From: Pseudomonas ekonensis | Lineage (GTDB): Bacteria > Pseudomonadota > Gammaproteobacteria > Pseudomonadales > Pseudomonadaceae | Direction: 5' to 3' | Length of the DNA stretch: 64,000 nucleotides | Assembly: GCF_019145435.1 (NCBI RefSeq) | Contig: NZ_JAHSTS010000002.1 | Span: forward strand, 434,001 to 498,000 | Shown here: positions 36,440-45,762 of the stretch, one piece after another | How the letters are laid out: each line of letters begins with the position of its first letter | How positions within the stretch are numbered: the stretch's first letter is position 1 | Made by a program: the position numbers and the translations under genes | Notes under the pieces: generated by a model | Seen by the model: the letters and a program-made list of their open reading frames with translations, nothing else | Databases searched by the model: none | What the model was told of the DNA's origin: nothing

Positions 36440-37612
36440 ATGAAACGTCCCCGCCCCGCCCGACGCGCCCTGCTCGCCACCCTTTGTCTGATTCCCGTCG
36501 CCGCCTATGCGGCCTGGCAGATGCTGCCCCCCGGCCGGGACAAGTTCGCCACCGTGCAAGTCACCCGCGGCGACATCGAAAGCAGCGTCACCGCCCTGGG
36601 CACCCTGCAGCCGCGACGCTACGTCGACGTCGGCGCCCAGGCCTCGGGCCAGATCAAGAAGATCCATGTGGAGGTCGGCGACACGGTCAAGGAAGGCCAG
36701 TTGCTGGTGGAGATCGACCCGTCCACGCAAAAGGCCAAGCTCGACGCCGGACGCTTTTCCATCGAGAACCTCAAGGCGCAGCTGCAGGAACAGAAGGCCC
36801 AGCACGAACTGGCGCAGCAGAAGCACCAACGCCAGCAGAACCTCGCCGCCGGCGGCGCCACCCGCGAAGAAGACGTGCAGACCGCCCGCGCCGAACTGAA
36901 GGCCACCCAGGCGCGCATCGACATGATCCAGGCGCAGATCCGCCAGGCCGAGGCCAGCCTGCGCAGCGATCAGGCCGAACTCGGCTACACGCGCATCTTC
37001 GCGCCGATGGCCGGCACCGTCGTCGCCCTCGACGCCCGCGAAGGCCAGACCCTCAACGCCCAGCAACAGACGCCGCTGATCCTGCGCATCGCCAAGCTGT
37101 CGCCGATGACGGTCTGGGCCGAAGTCTCGGAAGCCGACATCGGCCACGTCAAACCGGGCATGACCGCCTACTTCACCACCCTGAGCGGCGGCCAGCGGCG
37201 CTGGAGCAGCACCGTGCGGCAGATCCTGCCGGTGCCGCCCAAGCCGCTGGACCAGACCAGCCAGGGCGGCGGCAGCCCCGCCAGCACCAGCAAAAGCGGA
37301 AGCGCCCGGGTGGTGCTCTACACCGTGCTGCTGGATGTCGACAACGCCGACAACGCCCTGATGGCCGAGATGACCACCCAGGTGTTCTTTGTCGCCGGCC
37401 AGGCCAAGGACGTGCTCACCGCGCCGGTCGCCGCCCTGCAGGGCAGCGCCGGCGCCGGCCTGCAAACCGCCCGGGTGGTCGCCGCCAACGGCGAGGTGCG
37501 GCCCCGCGAAGTGCGCACCGGCCTCAGCGACCGCCTGAACGTGCAGGTGCTGGAAGGCCTGAGCGAAGGCGATCACCTGCTGATCGGCCCCGCCGACGGC
37601 AACGGAGGCTGA
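36440..37612 (+). CDS. pvdR: Pyoverdine efflux periplasmic adaptor PvdR (MacA-like)
   Basis: 390 aa from ATG 36440, GGAAC upstream; the frame upstream overlaps the promoter and is not used. An N-terminal membrane anchor (RRALLATLCLIPVAAYAAW), lipoyl half YVDVGAQASGQIKKIHVEVGDTVKEGQLLVEIDP, a long helical hairpin (about 105-180) and second half LGYTRIFAPMAGTVVALDAREGQTLNA place it in the MacA branch. Length equals PvdR of P. aeruginosa. It bridges the PvdT ABC transporter and OpmQ channel for secretion of newly made and recycled pyoverdine. First gene of the pvdR-pvdT-opmQ operon; zero-base gap to pvdT. Confidence 0.95.
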   Translation: MKRPRPARRALLATLCLIPVAAYAAWQMLPPGRDKFATVQVTRGDIESSVTALGTLQPRRYVDVGAQASGQIKKIHVEVGDTVKEGQLLVEIDPSTQKAKLDAGRFSIENLKAQLQEQKAQHELAQQKHQRQQNLAAGGATREEDVQTARAELKATQARIDMIQAQIRQAEASLRSDQAELGYTRIFAPMAGTVVALDAREGQTLNAQQQTPLILRIAKLSPMTVWAEVSEADIGHVKPGMTAYFTTLSGGQRRWSSTVRQILPVPPKPLDQTSQGGGSPASTSKSGSARVVLYTVLLDVDNADNALMAEMTTQVFFVAGQAKDVLTAPVAALQGSAGAGLQTARVVAANGEVRPREVRTGLSDRLNVQVLEGLSEGDHLLIGPADGNGG

Positions 37613-39586
37613 ATGCAGACGCCCCTGATCGAACTGCGGGACATCCGCAAGTCCTACGGCGGCGGCGACGCCCCTGAGGTCCACGTGCTGCGCGGCATCG
37701 ACCTGTCGATCCACGCCGGCGAGTTCGTGGCCATCGTCGGCGCGTCGGGCTCCGGCAAATCGACGCTGATGAACATCCTCGGCTGCCTCGACCGGCCGAC
37801 GTCCGGCGAATACCGTTTCGCCGGCGAAAACGTCGCCGGCCTGGACAGCGACGAACTGGCCTGGCTGCGCCGCGAAGCGTTCGGCTTCGTGTTCCAGGGC
37901 TATCACCTGATCCCGTCCGGTTCGGCCCAGGAAAACGTCGAGATGCCGGCGATCTACGCCGGCACGCCGGCGGCCGAGCGGCACGCCCGCGCCGCCGCCC
38001 TGCTCGACCGCCTCGGCCTGGCCTCGCGCACCGGCAACCGTCCGCACCAGCTCTCCGGCGGCCAGCAGCAGCGGGTGTCCATCGCCCGCGCCCTGATGAA
38101 CGGCGGCCACATCATCCTCGCCGACGAACCCACCGGCGCCCTCGACAGCCACAGCGGCAAGGAAGTCATGGCGCTGCTCGATGAACTGGCGGGCCAGGGC
38201 CACGTGGTGATCCTCATCACCCACGACCGCGAAGTCGCGGCCCGGGCCAAGCGCATCATCGAAGTCCGTGACGGCCTGATCATCAGCGACAGCGCCGCCG
38301 GCGCCCCCGCCGTCCAGGCCGCCGCCAACCCCGGCGCCCTGCAGGCGGTGGACCTGCGCAAGCGCCTGGCCGAAGGCGCGCAGGCCACCGGCGCCTGGAA
38401 AGGCGAACTGGTGGACGCCCTGCACGCCGCCTGGCGGGTAATGTGGATCAACCGCTTCCGCACCGCCCTGACCCTGCTCGGCATCATCATCGGCGTGGCC
38501 TCGGTGGTGGTGATGCTGGCGGTCGGCGAAGGCAGCAAGCGCCAGGTGATGGCGCAGATGGGCGCGTTCGGCTCCAACATCATCTACCTCAGCGGCTCGG
38601 CCCCCAACCCGCGCACGCCGCCCGGCATCGTCACCCTGGACGACGTCGCGGCGCTGGCCAGCCTGCCGCAGGTCAAACGCATCATGCCGGTCAACGGCGC
38701 CGAGGCCGGGGTGCGCTTCGGCAACGTCGACCACCTGAGCTACGTCGGCGGCAACGACACCAACTTCCCGGCGATCTTCAACTGGCCGGTGGTCGAGGGC
38801 AGCTACTTCACCGAGGCCGACGAACGCAACGCCACGGCCGTGGCGGTGATCGGCAAGAAAGTGCGCGACAAACTGCTCAAGGATGTCGCCAACCCGCTGG
38901 GCCAATACATCCTGATCGAGAACGTGCCGTTCCAGGTGGTCGGCGTGCTCCAGGAAAAGGGCGCCAGCTCCGGCGACCAGGACAGCGACGACCGCATCGC
39001 CATCCCCTACTCCGCCGCCAGCGTCCGGCTGTTCGGCACGCGCAATCCGGAATACGTGGCCATCGCCGCCGCCGACGCGCGCAAGGTCAAGGAAGCCGAG
39101 CACGCCATCGAGCAACTGATGCTGCGCCTGCACAACGGCAAGAAAGACTTCGAGCTGACCAACAACGCCGCGATGATCCAGGCCGAGGCCCGCACGCAGA
39201 ACACCCTGTCGCTGATGCTCGGCTCGATCGCCGCGATCTCGCTGCTGGTGGGCGGCATCGGCGTGATGAACATCATGCTCATGACCGTGCGCGAACGGAC
39301 CCGCGAGATCGGCATCCGCATGGCCACCGGCGCCCGGCAGCGCGATATCCTGCGCCAGTTCCTCACCGAGGCGGTGATGCTGTCGGTGGTCGGCGGCCTC
39401 GCCGGGATCGCCCTGGCGCTGATCATCGGCGGCGTGCTGATCCTCAGCGAAGTCGCCGTCGCGTTTTCCCTGATGGCGGTGCTGGGCGCCTTCGGCTGCG
39501 CCCTCGTGACCGGTGTCGTCTTCGGCTTCATGCCCGCCCGCAAAGCCGCCCGGCTCGATCCGGTCACGGCCCTTACCAGTGAATGA
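37613..39586 (+). CDS. pvdT: Pyoverdine efflux ABC transporter PvdT (MacB-like)
   Basis: 657 aa, starting directly after the pvdR stop. N-terminal ATPase domain: Walker [10 protein letters not shown], signature [15 protein letters not shown], Walker [14 protein letters not shown]-loop LITHDR. One membrane helix (about 285-305), a large periplasmic domain (about 310-530) and three C-terminal helices with the FtsX/MacB motif [24 protein letters not shown]. Works with PvdR and OpmQ; in P. aeruginosa the complex secretes and recycles pyoverdine from the periplasm. Confidence 0.96.
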   Translation: MQTPLIELRDIRKSYGGGDAPEVHVLRGIDLSIHAGEFVAIVGASGSGKSTLMNILGCLDRPTSGEYRFAGENVAGLDSDELAWLRREAFGFVFQGYHLIPSGSAQENVEMPAIYAGTPAAERHARAAALLDRLGLASRTGNRPHQLSGGQQQRVSIARALMNGGHIILADEPTGALDSHSGKEVMALLDELAGQGHVVILITHDREVAARAKRIIEVRDGLIISDSAAGAPAVQAAANPGALQAVDLRKRLAEGAQATGAWKGELVDALHAAWRVMWINRFRTALTLLGIIIGVASVVVMLAVGEGSKRQVMAQMGAFGSNIIYLSGSAPNPRTPPGIVTLDDVAALASLPQVKRIMPVNGAEAGVRFGNVDHLSYVGGNDTNFPAIFNWPVVEGSYFTEADERNATAVAVIGKKVRDKLLKDVANPLGQYILIENVPFQVVGVLQEKGASSGDQDSDDRIAIPYSAASVRLFGTRNPEYVAIAAADARKVKEAEHAIEQLMLRLHNGKKDFELTNNAAMIQAEARTQNTLSLMLGSIAAISLLVGGIGVMNIMLMTVRERTREIGIRMATGARQRDILRQFLTEAVMLSVVGGLAGIALALIIGGVLILSEVAVAFSLMAVLGAFGCALVTGVVFGFMPARKAARLDPVTALTSE

Positions 39587-39593
39587 TCGCTTT

Positions 39594-40988
39594 ATGAAAC
39601 CGCGCCTCAGCCTGTTGACCGTGTGCCTGATGCTCAGCGCCTGCGCCAGTCCCGTCCAGCGTCCGGACAGCGGCCTGCAGCCGCCCGCCGCCTGGCAATC
39701 GCCCCACTCCGACGCCCCTGCCCGCCACGACGCGCAGTGGTGGACGCAATTCGGCAGCCCCGAGCTGGACCGCCTGATCGAACAGGCCCGGCTCGGCAGC
39801 CACGACCTGGCCGCCGCCATGGCCCGGGTGCGTCAGGCCCGTGCCGCCACGGTGATCGCCGGCGGCTCGCAACTGCCCGAGATCAAGGCAGGGGGCAACG
39901 CCAACCGGCAGAAGCTGCTGCGCGGCAACGGCTACAGCCAGCTCGACGCCGACAACAGCAACAAGGCTGTGGACTACTTCGACGCCAGCCTGAGCGCCAG
40001 CTACGAAATCGACTTCTGGGGCGGCAAGCGCGCCTCCCGGGACAGCGCACGGTTCAGCCTGCAAGCCAGCGAGTCCGACCGGGCGACCGTCGAGCTGACG
40101 CTGCTGGGCAACGTCGCCGACACCTACGCGCAAACCCTGTCCCTGCGCGAGCGCAGCCGCATCGCCGAACTGAACCTGACCAACGCCCGCAGTGTGCTGA
40201 AGCTGGTGCAGACCCGCTTCGACGCAGGTTCGGCCACCGCCCTGGAACTGGCCCAGCAGAAAAGCCTGGTGGCCGCCCAGGAGCGTCAGGTGCCCCTGGT
40301 GCAGCAACAGGCCCAGGAAGCGCTGATCAGCCTCGCCGTCCTGCTCGGCCAACCCGTGCAGGCGCTGGCGCCGTCGCCGGAGCCGTTCGACCGGCTGACA
40401 TGGCCGACCATCGCGGCCGGCGTCCCCAGCGACCTGCTCAGCCGCCGCCCCGACATCGCCCGCGCCGAAGCGCAACTGGCCGCCGCCGAAGCCGACGTGA
40501 ACGTGGCCCGGGCCGCCATGCTGCCCACCGTCACCCTGACCGCCCAGCTCGGCTCGGGCGCCAACCGGTTCAGCAACCTGCTCCGCAGTCCGTTCTACAA
40601 CCTGACCGCCGGGCTGGCGGCGCCGATCTTCAACAACGGCCGCCTGGGCGCCGAGCGCGACAAGGCCACGGCCCGCCAGGAAGAACTGCTGGAAACCTAC
40701 CGCGGCGCGATCGTCAGCGGTTTTGCCGACGTCGAAAAGGCCCTCAACAGCATTCAGGGGCTCGACGAACAGCGCCAGTGGCAGACCGAAGAACTGAACC
40801 AGGCCCAGACCGCGTTCAACATCGCCCAGAGCCGCTACCAGGCCGGCGCCGAAGACTTGCTGACGGTGCTGGAGACCCAGCGCACCCTGTACGCGGCACA
40901 GGATTCGAACGTGCAACTGCGGCTGTCGCGATTACAGGCGAGCATCGCCCTGTACAAGGCGCTCGGGGGCGGTTGGCGGGCGCTGTGA
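39594..40988 (+). CDS. opmQ: Outer-membrane channel OpmQ (TolC/OprM-like lipoprotein)
   Basis: 464 aa from ATG 39594, 7 bases after the pvdT stop. Lipoprotein signal with lipobox LSAC (Cys at about 17). Two OEP repeats: DSQL..AQWWTQFGSPELDRLIEQAR...DLAAAMARVRQARAATVIAGG and the second half beginning near RRPDIARAEAQLAAAEADVNVARAAMLP. It ends ...LQASIALYKALGGGWRAL as in NodT-type factors. It completes the tripartite export pump. The next gene is convergent (pvdP), with a strong hairpin between. Confidence 0.94.
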   Translation: MKPRLSLLTVCLMLSACASPVQRPDSGLQPPAAWQSPHSDAPARHDAQWWTQFGSPELDRLIEQARLGSHDLAAAMARVRQARAATVIAGGSQLPEIKAGGNANRQKLLRGNGYSQLDADNSNKAVDYFDASLSASYEIDFWGGKRASRDSARFSLQASESDRATVELTLLGNVADTYAQTLSLRERSRIAELNLTNARSVLKLVQTRFDAGSATALELAQQKSLVAAQERQVPLVQQQAQEALISLAVLLGQPVQALAPSPEPFDRLTWPTIAAGVPSDLLSRRPDIARAEAQLAAAEADVNVARAAMLPTVTLTAQLGSGANRFSNLLRSPFYNLTAGLAAPIFNNGRLGAERDKATARQEELLETYRGAIVSGFADVEKALNSIQGLDEQRQWQTEELNQAQTAFNIAQSRYQAGAEDLLTVLETQRTLYAAQDSNVQLRLSRLQASIALYKALGGGWRAL

Positions 40989-41037
40989 CGCGTCGCAACG
41001 CGGGCCGCCTGATGCAACGGCGTCGGGCGTGCCGCCG

Positions 41038-41164
41038 TCTTCGCGGGCAAGCCCGCTCCCACAGGGATTCGCGGCGCTGGCTCCCACAAGGGATCCGGGA
41101 CAGCCACAAATGCACCGCACACCCCAAAAACCTGTAGGAGCCAGCCTGCTGGCGAAGGGGCCGG
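41038..41164. repeat. Inverted REP pair between opmQ and pvdP
   Basis: TCGCGGGCAAGCCCGCTCCCACAGG at about 41041-41065 and the inverted variant CCTGTAGGAGCCAGCCTGCTGGCGAAG at 41131-41157, spaced by 65 bases. The two arms are from different REP subfamilies (GGGCAAGCCCGC versus CCAGCCTGCTGG). Confidence 0.75.
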
Positions 41165-41194
41165 CGCTGCCGACATCTGCGATGTCGGCAGCGC
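41164..41194. terminator. Bidirectional terminator between opmQ and pvdP
   Basis: GCGCTGCCGACATC, TGC, GATGTCGGCAGCGC: a perfect 14-bp stem with a 3-base loop in the convergent gap, 23 bases from the pvdP stop. No long T-run follows on either side. Confidence 0.75.
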
Positions 41195-41217
41195 GCGAAT
41201 GAACGGTGACGCGCAGG

Positions 41218-42837
41218 TCAGGCCTGGTTCTGCTTGGCCTTCAGGTTGCGCGCATACCACGGCCGCTGCGGCACGCGCCGGAACAGTTCGGCCAGTTTCT
41301 TCTCGTCTTCGCCGAAGGTGATGCGCAGCGCCAGTTTCATGGTCTCCGGATCCATCTCCACCGACTTGCCCACCTGCAGCCCCGGTGTGGTGCTGCAGCC
41401 ATGGGTGGTCGGCCCCAGCCACGGATCGGCCACCTCGACCCAACGCCCTTGCGCAAACCACCGCACACCGTTGACCTCAAGCCGCTCGACCTGGCCCGGA
41501 TGGAAGCGCTCGTGGGCGCGGAACCAGTCCTCCACGCGGTCGTCGATCCAGCCGTGGAAATGCCAGAACACCGGGTTCACATGGGAGGAAAACGGATCGC
41601 CGAGGAAGTCGTTCTCCGGCGCGAACCAGCGGGCGGCGAAGTCGTCCAGGTCCCGGGCCAGCGGCACCGGCTGACCGTTGGAAGGATCCCGCGGCACCGA
41701 AGCCCAGCGCATGTGCAGCCAGTCATGCAGGCCCAGTTCCATCTCCGAGCCCAACTGGCCCAGGGTCAGCTTCGACAGGTACTGCGGATCGCGGTACTGC
41801 GACTCCCAGACCTCGAAATTGCTCTGGTACGTCTCGGCCGTCTTGATGTCGCTGACCCACTGGCTGTACTCATCGTCGCCTTCGGCCAGCCAGGTCGGCG
41901 GCAGCGCCGTGCCGTCGTGGTTGTCGAAGTAGCGGGCGAAGCCCTGGCGGTCACGCACCAGCTCCGGCTGCGGCAGCGGGAAGAATGCCCATGACGGCAG
42001 GTCTTGCATGGAGCGGGCCGTGCCGAGCATGTGCCGGTGCATGAAAAAGAAGTCGATCCCCGAGCCGTTGCGGTCCTTGCGCGTTCCGCGGGCGTCACGC
42101 TCGCGGTCGCGCGGGCCGGGCTGCCAGCCGAGGCCGCGCAGGGCGTTGCGCTTGTCCTCGGACAAGGTGTGCCACTTGTCCCGGGTCGCATGCCAGACCT
42201 GATGGAACAGGCGATGCTCGGGCGACACCAGCCAGGCCAGCAGCGTCGGGTTCAGCGGCGTGCGCTGGCGCGCCTCCGGGAACAGGCACTTGACCGCGAT
42301 GAAGCGGTTATCCTGGCCCGGCAGCGCCAGCGAACGGTCCAGCCGCTGCACCGTGCCGCTGAGACTGCCGCTGCCGGCGTTGCCGAAATCGGCCCAGACC
42401 TCGTCGAGCACCATGTTCAATTCATAGTCGACCCGGCCGCCGGCACCGATCAGGCGCCAGCTGAGCGTCGAGGCGTCGGCCCCGGCCAGGTCGCCGAGAA
42501 TTCGGTAACGGGGTGTTTCGTCCGAGCGCAGGCGCTCCGGTGTGTCGAGAAAGCCGCACACGCCCCGGCCTTTCTGGCCGATGTCCAGAAACACTTCGAG
42601 CCCCTTGGGCGGCAGCCCTTCGAGGCCGGCGTCGGCCCCCGTGAAGCGGATCTTCCAGACCCCGCGCAGCGCATTGGCCAGACGTTGCCCGGCCACGTCG
42701 GCCACGTCGAACGACGCCTCGCCGGGGGTGACCGCCGGATCCGGCTTCGTCCATTCGCGATGCCCGAAATAGGCCGCCGGTACGGCAGCGCCGGTCAGTG
42801 CCAGGCCTGCCATGAACCATCGTCGAGAAATTCTCAT
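41218..42837 (-). CDS. pvdP: Periplasmic tyrosinase PvdP (pyoverdine chromophore maturation)
   Basis: 539 aa, close to P. aeruginosa PvdP (544 aa). It begins with a twin-arginine signal (RRWFMAGLALTGAAVPAAYF), so it folds with cofactor before export. PvdP is a copper tyrosinase that oxidises the dihydropyoverdine/ferribactin precursor to form the mature chromophore. Histidine-rich copper regions are visible: HRLFHQVWHATRDKWH, FFFMHRHMLG, and NPVFWHFHGWIDDRVEDWFRAHERFH, all in the C-terminal two thirds. It is transcribed from its own exact TAAAT-N16-CGT promoter, divergent from pvdMNO. Confidence 0.95.
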   Translation of the reverse strand: MRISRRWFMAGLALTGAAVPAAYFGHREWTKPDPAVTPGEASFDVADVAGQRLANALRGVWKIRFTGADAGLEGLPPKGLEVFLDIGQKGRGVCGFLDTPERLRSDETPRYRILGDLAGADASTLSWRLIGAGGRVDYELNMVLDEVWADFGNAGSGSLSGTVQRLDRSLALPGQDNRFIAVKCLFPEARQRTPLNPTLLAWLVSPEHRLFHQVWHATRDKWHTLSEDKRNALRGLGWQPGPRDRERDARGTRKDRNGSGIDFFFMHRHMLGTARSMQDLPSWAFFPLPQPELVRDRQGFARYFDNHDGTALPPTWLAEGDDEYSQWVSDIKTAETYQSNFEVWESQYRDPQYLSKLTLGQLGSEMELGLHDWLHMRWASVPRDPSNGQPVPLARDLDDFAARWFAPENDFLGDPFSSHVNPVFWHFHGWIDDRVEDWFRAHERFHPGQVERLEVNGVRWFAQGRWVEVADPWLGPTTHGCSTTPGLQVGKSVEMDPETMKLALRITFGEDEKKLAELFRRVPQRPWYARNLKAKQNQA

Positions 42838-42882
42838 TGCCCTACCTGTGTCAGCCTTGAAGCAGGCCTTATCCCAGCAAGA

Positions 42883-42906
42883 ACGTTTGCTGCGCGGACA
42901 AATTTA
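42883..42906 (-). promoter_or_regulatory. PvdS promoter (iron-starvation box) of pvdP
   Basis: Minus strand TAAAT, 16 bases, CGT; the CGT is 46-48 bases upstream of the pvdP start codon. It is divergent from the pvdM box 68 bases away. Confidence 0.87.
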
Positions 42907-42973
42907 CGGTGCGCGCGCGAATGGGCTGCCGCTCCTGCAAGGGGCACCGCGCCGGGCACTTCGCCGGCCGGCC

Positions 42974-42997
42974 TAAATTCCGTCGCCGACCGCTCGT
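42974..42997 (+). promoter_or_regulatory. PvdS promoter (iron-starvation box) of pvdMNO
   Basis: TAAAT, 16 bases, CGT; the CGT ends 63 bases upstream of the pvdM ATG at 43060. Sixteen-base spacing is exact. Confidence 0.88.
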
Positions 42998-43059
42998 TCT
43001 TCCCAGATAGCGAAGGCCTCTGCGCCTGCATCCCGACAGCGAACCTGACTGAGACGGCA

Positions 43060-44430
43060 ATGACAAAACCACGTTCGAAAAAGGCTCTTTTCATCGGCCT
43101 GCCGCTGGCCCTGGCGGTTGCCGCCGGTGCCGGCTTCGCGGTCTGGGACACTTTCTTCAAGGACAATCCCGGCTACCCGCACAAAGTGATGCAACAGGCC
43201 GAGGCGCTGCACGAGCACATGCTGTCGTTCGACAGCCACATCACCATCACCCAGGGCTTCGGCACCACCGGCAACGAGATCGACAAGGACGGCAGCGAGC
43301 AGTTCGACCTGGTCAAGGCCAACCGCGGGCGGCTGTCGGGCGCGGCGCTGACCATCTTCGGCTGGCCGGAGATCTGGAACGGCGCCAACGCCCCGCACCG
43401 CCCCACCGCCGGCTTCGTCGACGAGGCGCGCAACCAGCAGGAAATCCGCTACAAGATCATTTCCGGCATGGTGCGCGACTTCCCCAACCAGGTCGGCATC
43501 GCCTACACCGCCAACGACTTCCGCCGCCTGCACGGCGAAGGCAAGTTCGCCATCTTCATCAGCATGCTCAACGCCTACCCGCTGGGCCACGACCTGAACC
43601 AGCTGGACCTGTGGACCGCCCGCGGCATGCGCATGTTCGGCTTCAGCTACATCGGCAACAACGACTGGGCCGACTCGTCCCGCCCGCTGCCGTTCTTCAA
43701 CGACTCGCCCGACGCCCTCGACGGCCTCTCGGACCTGGGCAAGCAGGCGGTCAAACGCCTGAACGACCTGGGCGTGATCATCGACGTCTCGCAGATGTCC
43801 ACCAAGGCCCTGGAGCAGGTCGCCCAACTGAGCCGCACCCCGCTGGTGGCGTCGCACTCGGCGCCGCGGGCCATGGTCGACATTCCGCGCAACCTCAGCG
43901 ACAAGGAACTGCAACTGATCAAGAACAGCGGCGGCGTGGTGCAGATCGTCGGCTTCTCGCAGTACCTGCGCCCGCTGACCCAGCAGACCCAGGACAAGCT
44001 CAACGAGCTGCGCAAGCGCTTCGACCTGCCGCCGCTGCCGAACCTGGCCGTGGCCCTGATGCCGGGCGACCCGATCATCGCCGCGTGGCCCGAGCAACGC
44101 TTCGGCGAGTACGCCGGCCAGCTCTACGCGATCCTCGAAGAGGAACCCAAGGCCAGCCTCAAGGACCTGGGCGACGCCATCGACTACACCGTGCGCAAGA
44201 TCGGCATCGACCACGTCGGCATCAGTTCCGACTTCAACGAAGGCGGCGGCGTCAAAGGCTGGGAGAACGTCGGCGAGATCCGCAACGTGACCGCCGAACT
44301 GCTGTCGCGCGGCTACTCCGAGGCGGACATCGCCAAACTGTGGGGCGGCAACTTCCTGCGGGTCTGGGACCAGGTCGAGAAATCCGCCAGGCCTGCGCTG
44401 GCCCAGAACCGGGAAGCCGCCAAGCCATGA
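43060..44430 (+). CDS. pvdM: Dipeptidase-like pyoverdine maturation protein PvdM
   Basis: 456 aa from ATG 43060 (MTKPRSKKALF); the open frame runs back over 1 kb but that is shadow of pvdP and the promoter. N-terminal membrane anchor/signal (KKALFIGLPLALAVAAGAGFAVW). Renal-dipeptidase (peptidase M19) fold: FDSHITITQG (where the zinc site HxD would be, here HIT), NARGLRM-like WTARGMRMFGFSYIGNNDWADSS, VIIDVSQMS, LVASHSAPRAMVDIPRN and IDHVGISSDFNEGGGV. The substitution of metal-site residues such as HxD by HIT suggests altered chemistry. PvdM is periplasmic and required for formation of the mature chromophore in P. aeruginosa (448 aa). Operon with pvdN (4-base overlap) and pvdO. Confidence 0.94.
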   Translation: MTKPRSKKALFIGLPLALAVAAGAGFAVWDTFFKDNPGYPHKVMQQAEALHEHMLSFDSHITITQGFGTTGNEIDKDGSEQFDLVKANRGRLSGAALTIFGWPEIWNGANAPHRPTAGFVDEARNQQEIRYKIISGMVRDFPNQVGIAYTANDFRRLHGEGKFAIFISMLNAYPLGHDLNQLDLWTARGMRMFGFSYIGNNDWADSSRPLPFFNDSPDALDGLSDLGKQAVKRLNDLGVIIDVSQMSTKALEQVAQLSRTPLVASHSAPRAMVDIPRNLSDKELQLIKNSGGVVQIVGFSQYLRPLTQQTQDKLNELRKRFDLPPLPNLAVALMPGDPIIAAWPEQRFGEYAGQLYAILEEEPKASLKDLGDAIDYTVRKIGIDHVGISSDFNEGGGVKGWENVGEIRNVTAELLSRGYSEADIAKLWGGNFLRVWDQVEKSARPALAQNREAAKP

Positions 44431-45710
44431 GCAACCGTCGCGAATTCCTGAAACAGGCCGGGCTGCTGGCCGCCGCGCTGCCGCTGGGCGCCGGCCTGCC
44501 GGAACTGGCCGTTGCCGCCCAGCCGCCAGCCGCTGCACCCGGCGATAAGTGGACGCAGTTGCGGCAGCTGTTCGACCAGGATCCGGATTACCTGCACTTC
44601 TCCAACTTTCTGGTGACCACCCACCCGCGCCCGGTGCGCGATGCCATTGCCCTGCACCGGGCGGCGATCGACAAGAACCCCGGCCTGTCGATGGACTGGG
44701 ACCTGGGCGTCACCGAGCAGCGCGAGGAAGAAGTTCGCACCTGGGCCGGCAAGTACGTGCAGGCCGACGCCCGGCAGATCGCCCTGACCGGCAGCACCAC
44801 CCAGGGGCTGGCGATGATCTACGGCGGTGTGCGGGTGCGCGCCGACCAGGAGATCCTCACCACCGAACACGAGCACTACGCCACCCACACCATCCTTGAG
44901 CTGCGCACCGAGCGCGAAGGCACCCGGGTACGCAAGATCCGCCTGTTCGACGACCCGCAGAAAATCGACAAGGCACAGCTGCTGGCCACCATCGACCGCA
45001 GCATCCGCCCCGAAACCCGCGTGCTGGGCATGTGCTGGGTGCACTCGGGCAGCGGCGTGAAACTGCCGCTGGCCGACATCGGCGCCCTCGTCGACAAACA
45101 CAACCAGGGCCGCAGCGAGGCCGACCGCATCGTTTACGTGGTGGACGGCGTGCACGGCTTCGGCGTGGAAGACCTGAGCTTCCCGGCGATGAACTGCGAC
45201 TTCTTCATCGCCGGCACCCACAAGTGGATGTTCGGCCCGCGCGGCACCGGGATCGTGGTCAGTCGCACGCCGGAGGTGAAATACGTCACTCCGATCATTC
45301 CGACCTTTTCCGAAGCCGAGCATTTCTCCACCACCATGACCCCCGGCGGCTTCCACGCCTTCGAGCACCGCTGGGCCTTGAGCGAGGCGTTCAAGCTGCA
45401 CCTGCAACTGGGCAAGGCCGATGTGCAGTCGCGCATCCACGCGCTCAACAGCTACCTCAAGCAACGCCTGCTGCAGCGGCCGCAGATCGAACTGGTCACG
45501 CCGCTGAGCCCGGCGTTCTCCGCCGGCTTCACTTTCTTCCGGGTCAAGGGCAAGGACAGCGACAAGGTCGCCGCGCACCTGATGGCCAACCGAGTGGTGG
45601 CCGACGCCGTGCACCGTGACGTGGGCCCGGTGATCCGCACCGCCCCGGGGCTGCTCAACGACGAGGCGCAGATCGACCGCCTGCTGGCCGTGCTCGACCG
45701 GGCCTTGTGA
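44427..45710 (+). CDS. pvdN: Periplasmic PLP-dependent enzyme PvdN
   Basis: 427 aa, identical in length to P. aeruginosa PvdN; ATG 44427 overlaps the pvdM stop (ATGA). A twin-arginine signal peptide (NRREFLKQAGLLAAALPLGAG) is followed by a class V aminotransferase domain. The PLP lysine lies in FFIAGTHKWMFGPRGTG and the cofactor aspartate in VVDGVHGFG; GSTTQGLAM binds phosphate. PvdN converts the side-chain glutamate of the precursor to succinamide during periplasmic maturation. It needs PLP loaded before Tat export. Confidence 0.96.
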   Translation: MSNRREFLKQAGLLAAALPLGAGLPELAVAAQPPAAAPGDKWTQLRQLFDQDPDYLHFSNFLVTTHPRPVRDAIALHRAAIDKNPGLSMDWDLGVTEQREEEVRTWAGKYVQADARQIALTGSTTQGLAMIYGGVRVRADQEILTTEHEHYATHTILELRTEREGTRVRKIRLFDDPQKIDKAQLLATIDRSIRPETRVLGMCWVHSGSGVKLPLADIGALVDKHNQGRSEADRIVYVVDGVHGFGVEDLSFPAMNCDFFIAGTHKWMFGPRGTGIVVSRTPEVKYVTPIIPTFSEAEHFSTTMTPGGFHAFEHRWALSEAFKLHLQLGKADVQSRIHALNSYLKQRLLQRPQIELVTPLSPAFSAGFTFFRVKGKDSDKVAAHLMANRVVADAVHRDVGPVIRTAPGLLNDEAQIDRLLAVLDRAL

Positions 45711-45762
45711 CCCCGCCCTTCCCGCTTCCTTTTGGCGAATTCCTTTTTTTGAGAGGCATGAA

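Noticed and set aside
36374..39820. Long minus-strand frame opposite pvdRT
   Set aside because: Shadow frame, His/Asp/Gly-rich, no domain; pvdR and pvdT are certain on the other strand.
40989..41217. Gap between opmQ and pvdP as a small-RNA gene
   Set aside because: It is accounted for by REP elements and a strong bidirectional hairpin; no promoter was seen.
42004..43059. Large upstream part of the frame containing pvdM
   Set aside because: It is the reverse-strand shadow of pvdP plus the intergenic promoter; pvdM starts at the ATG after the PvdS box.
43611..44426. Upstream part of the frame containing pvdN
   Set aside because: It overlaps pvdM in another frame with Arg/Pro-rich shadow sequence; the true start follows a 4-base overlap and begins a twin-arginine signal.
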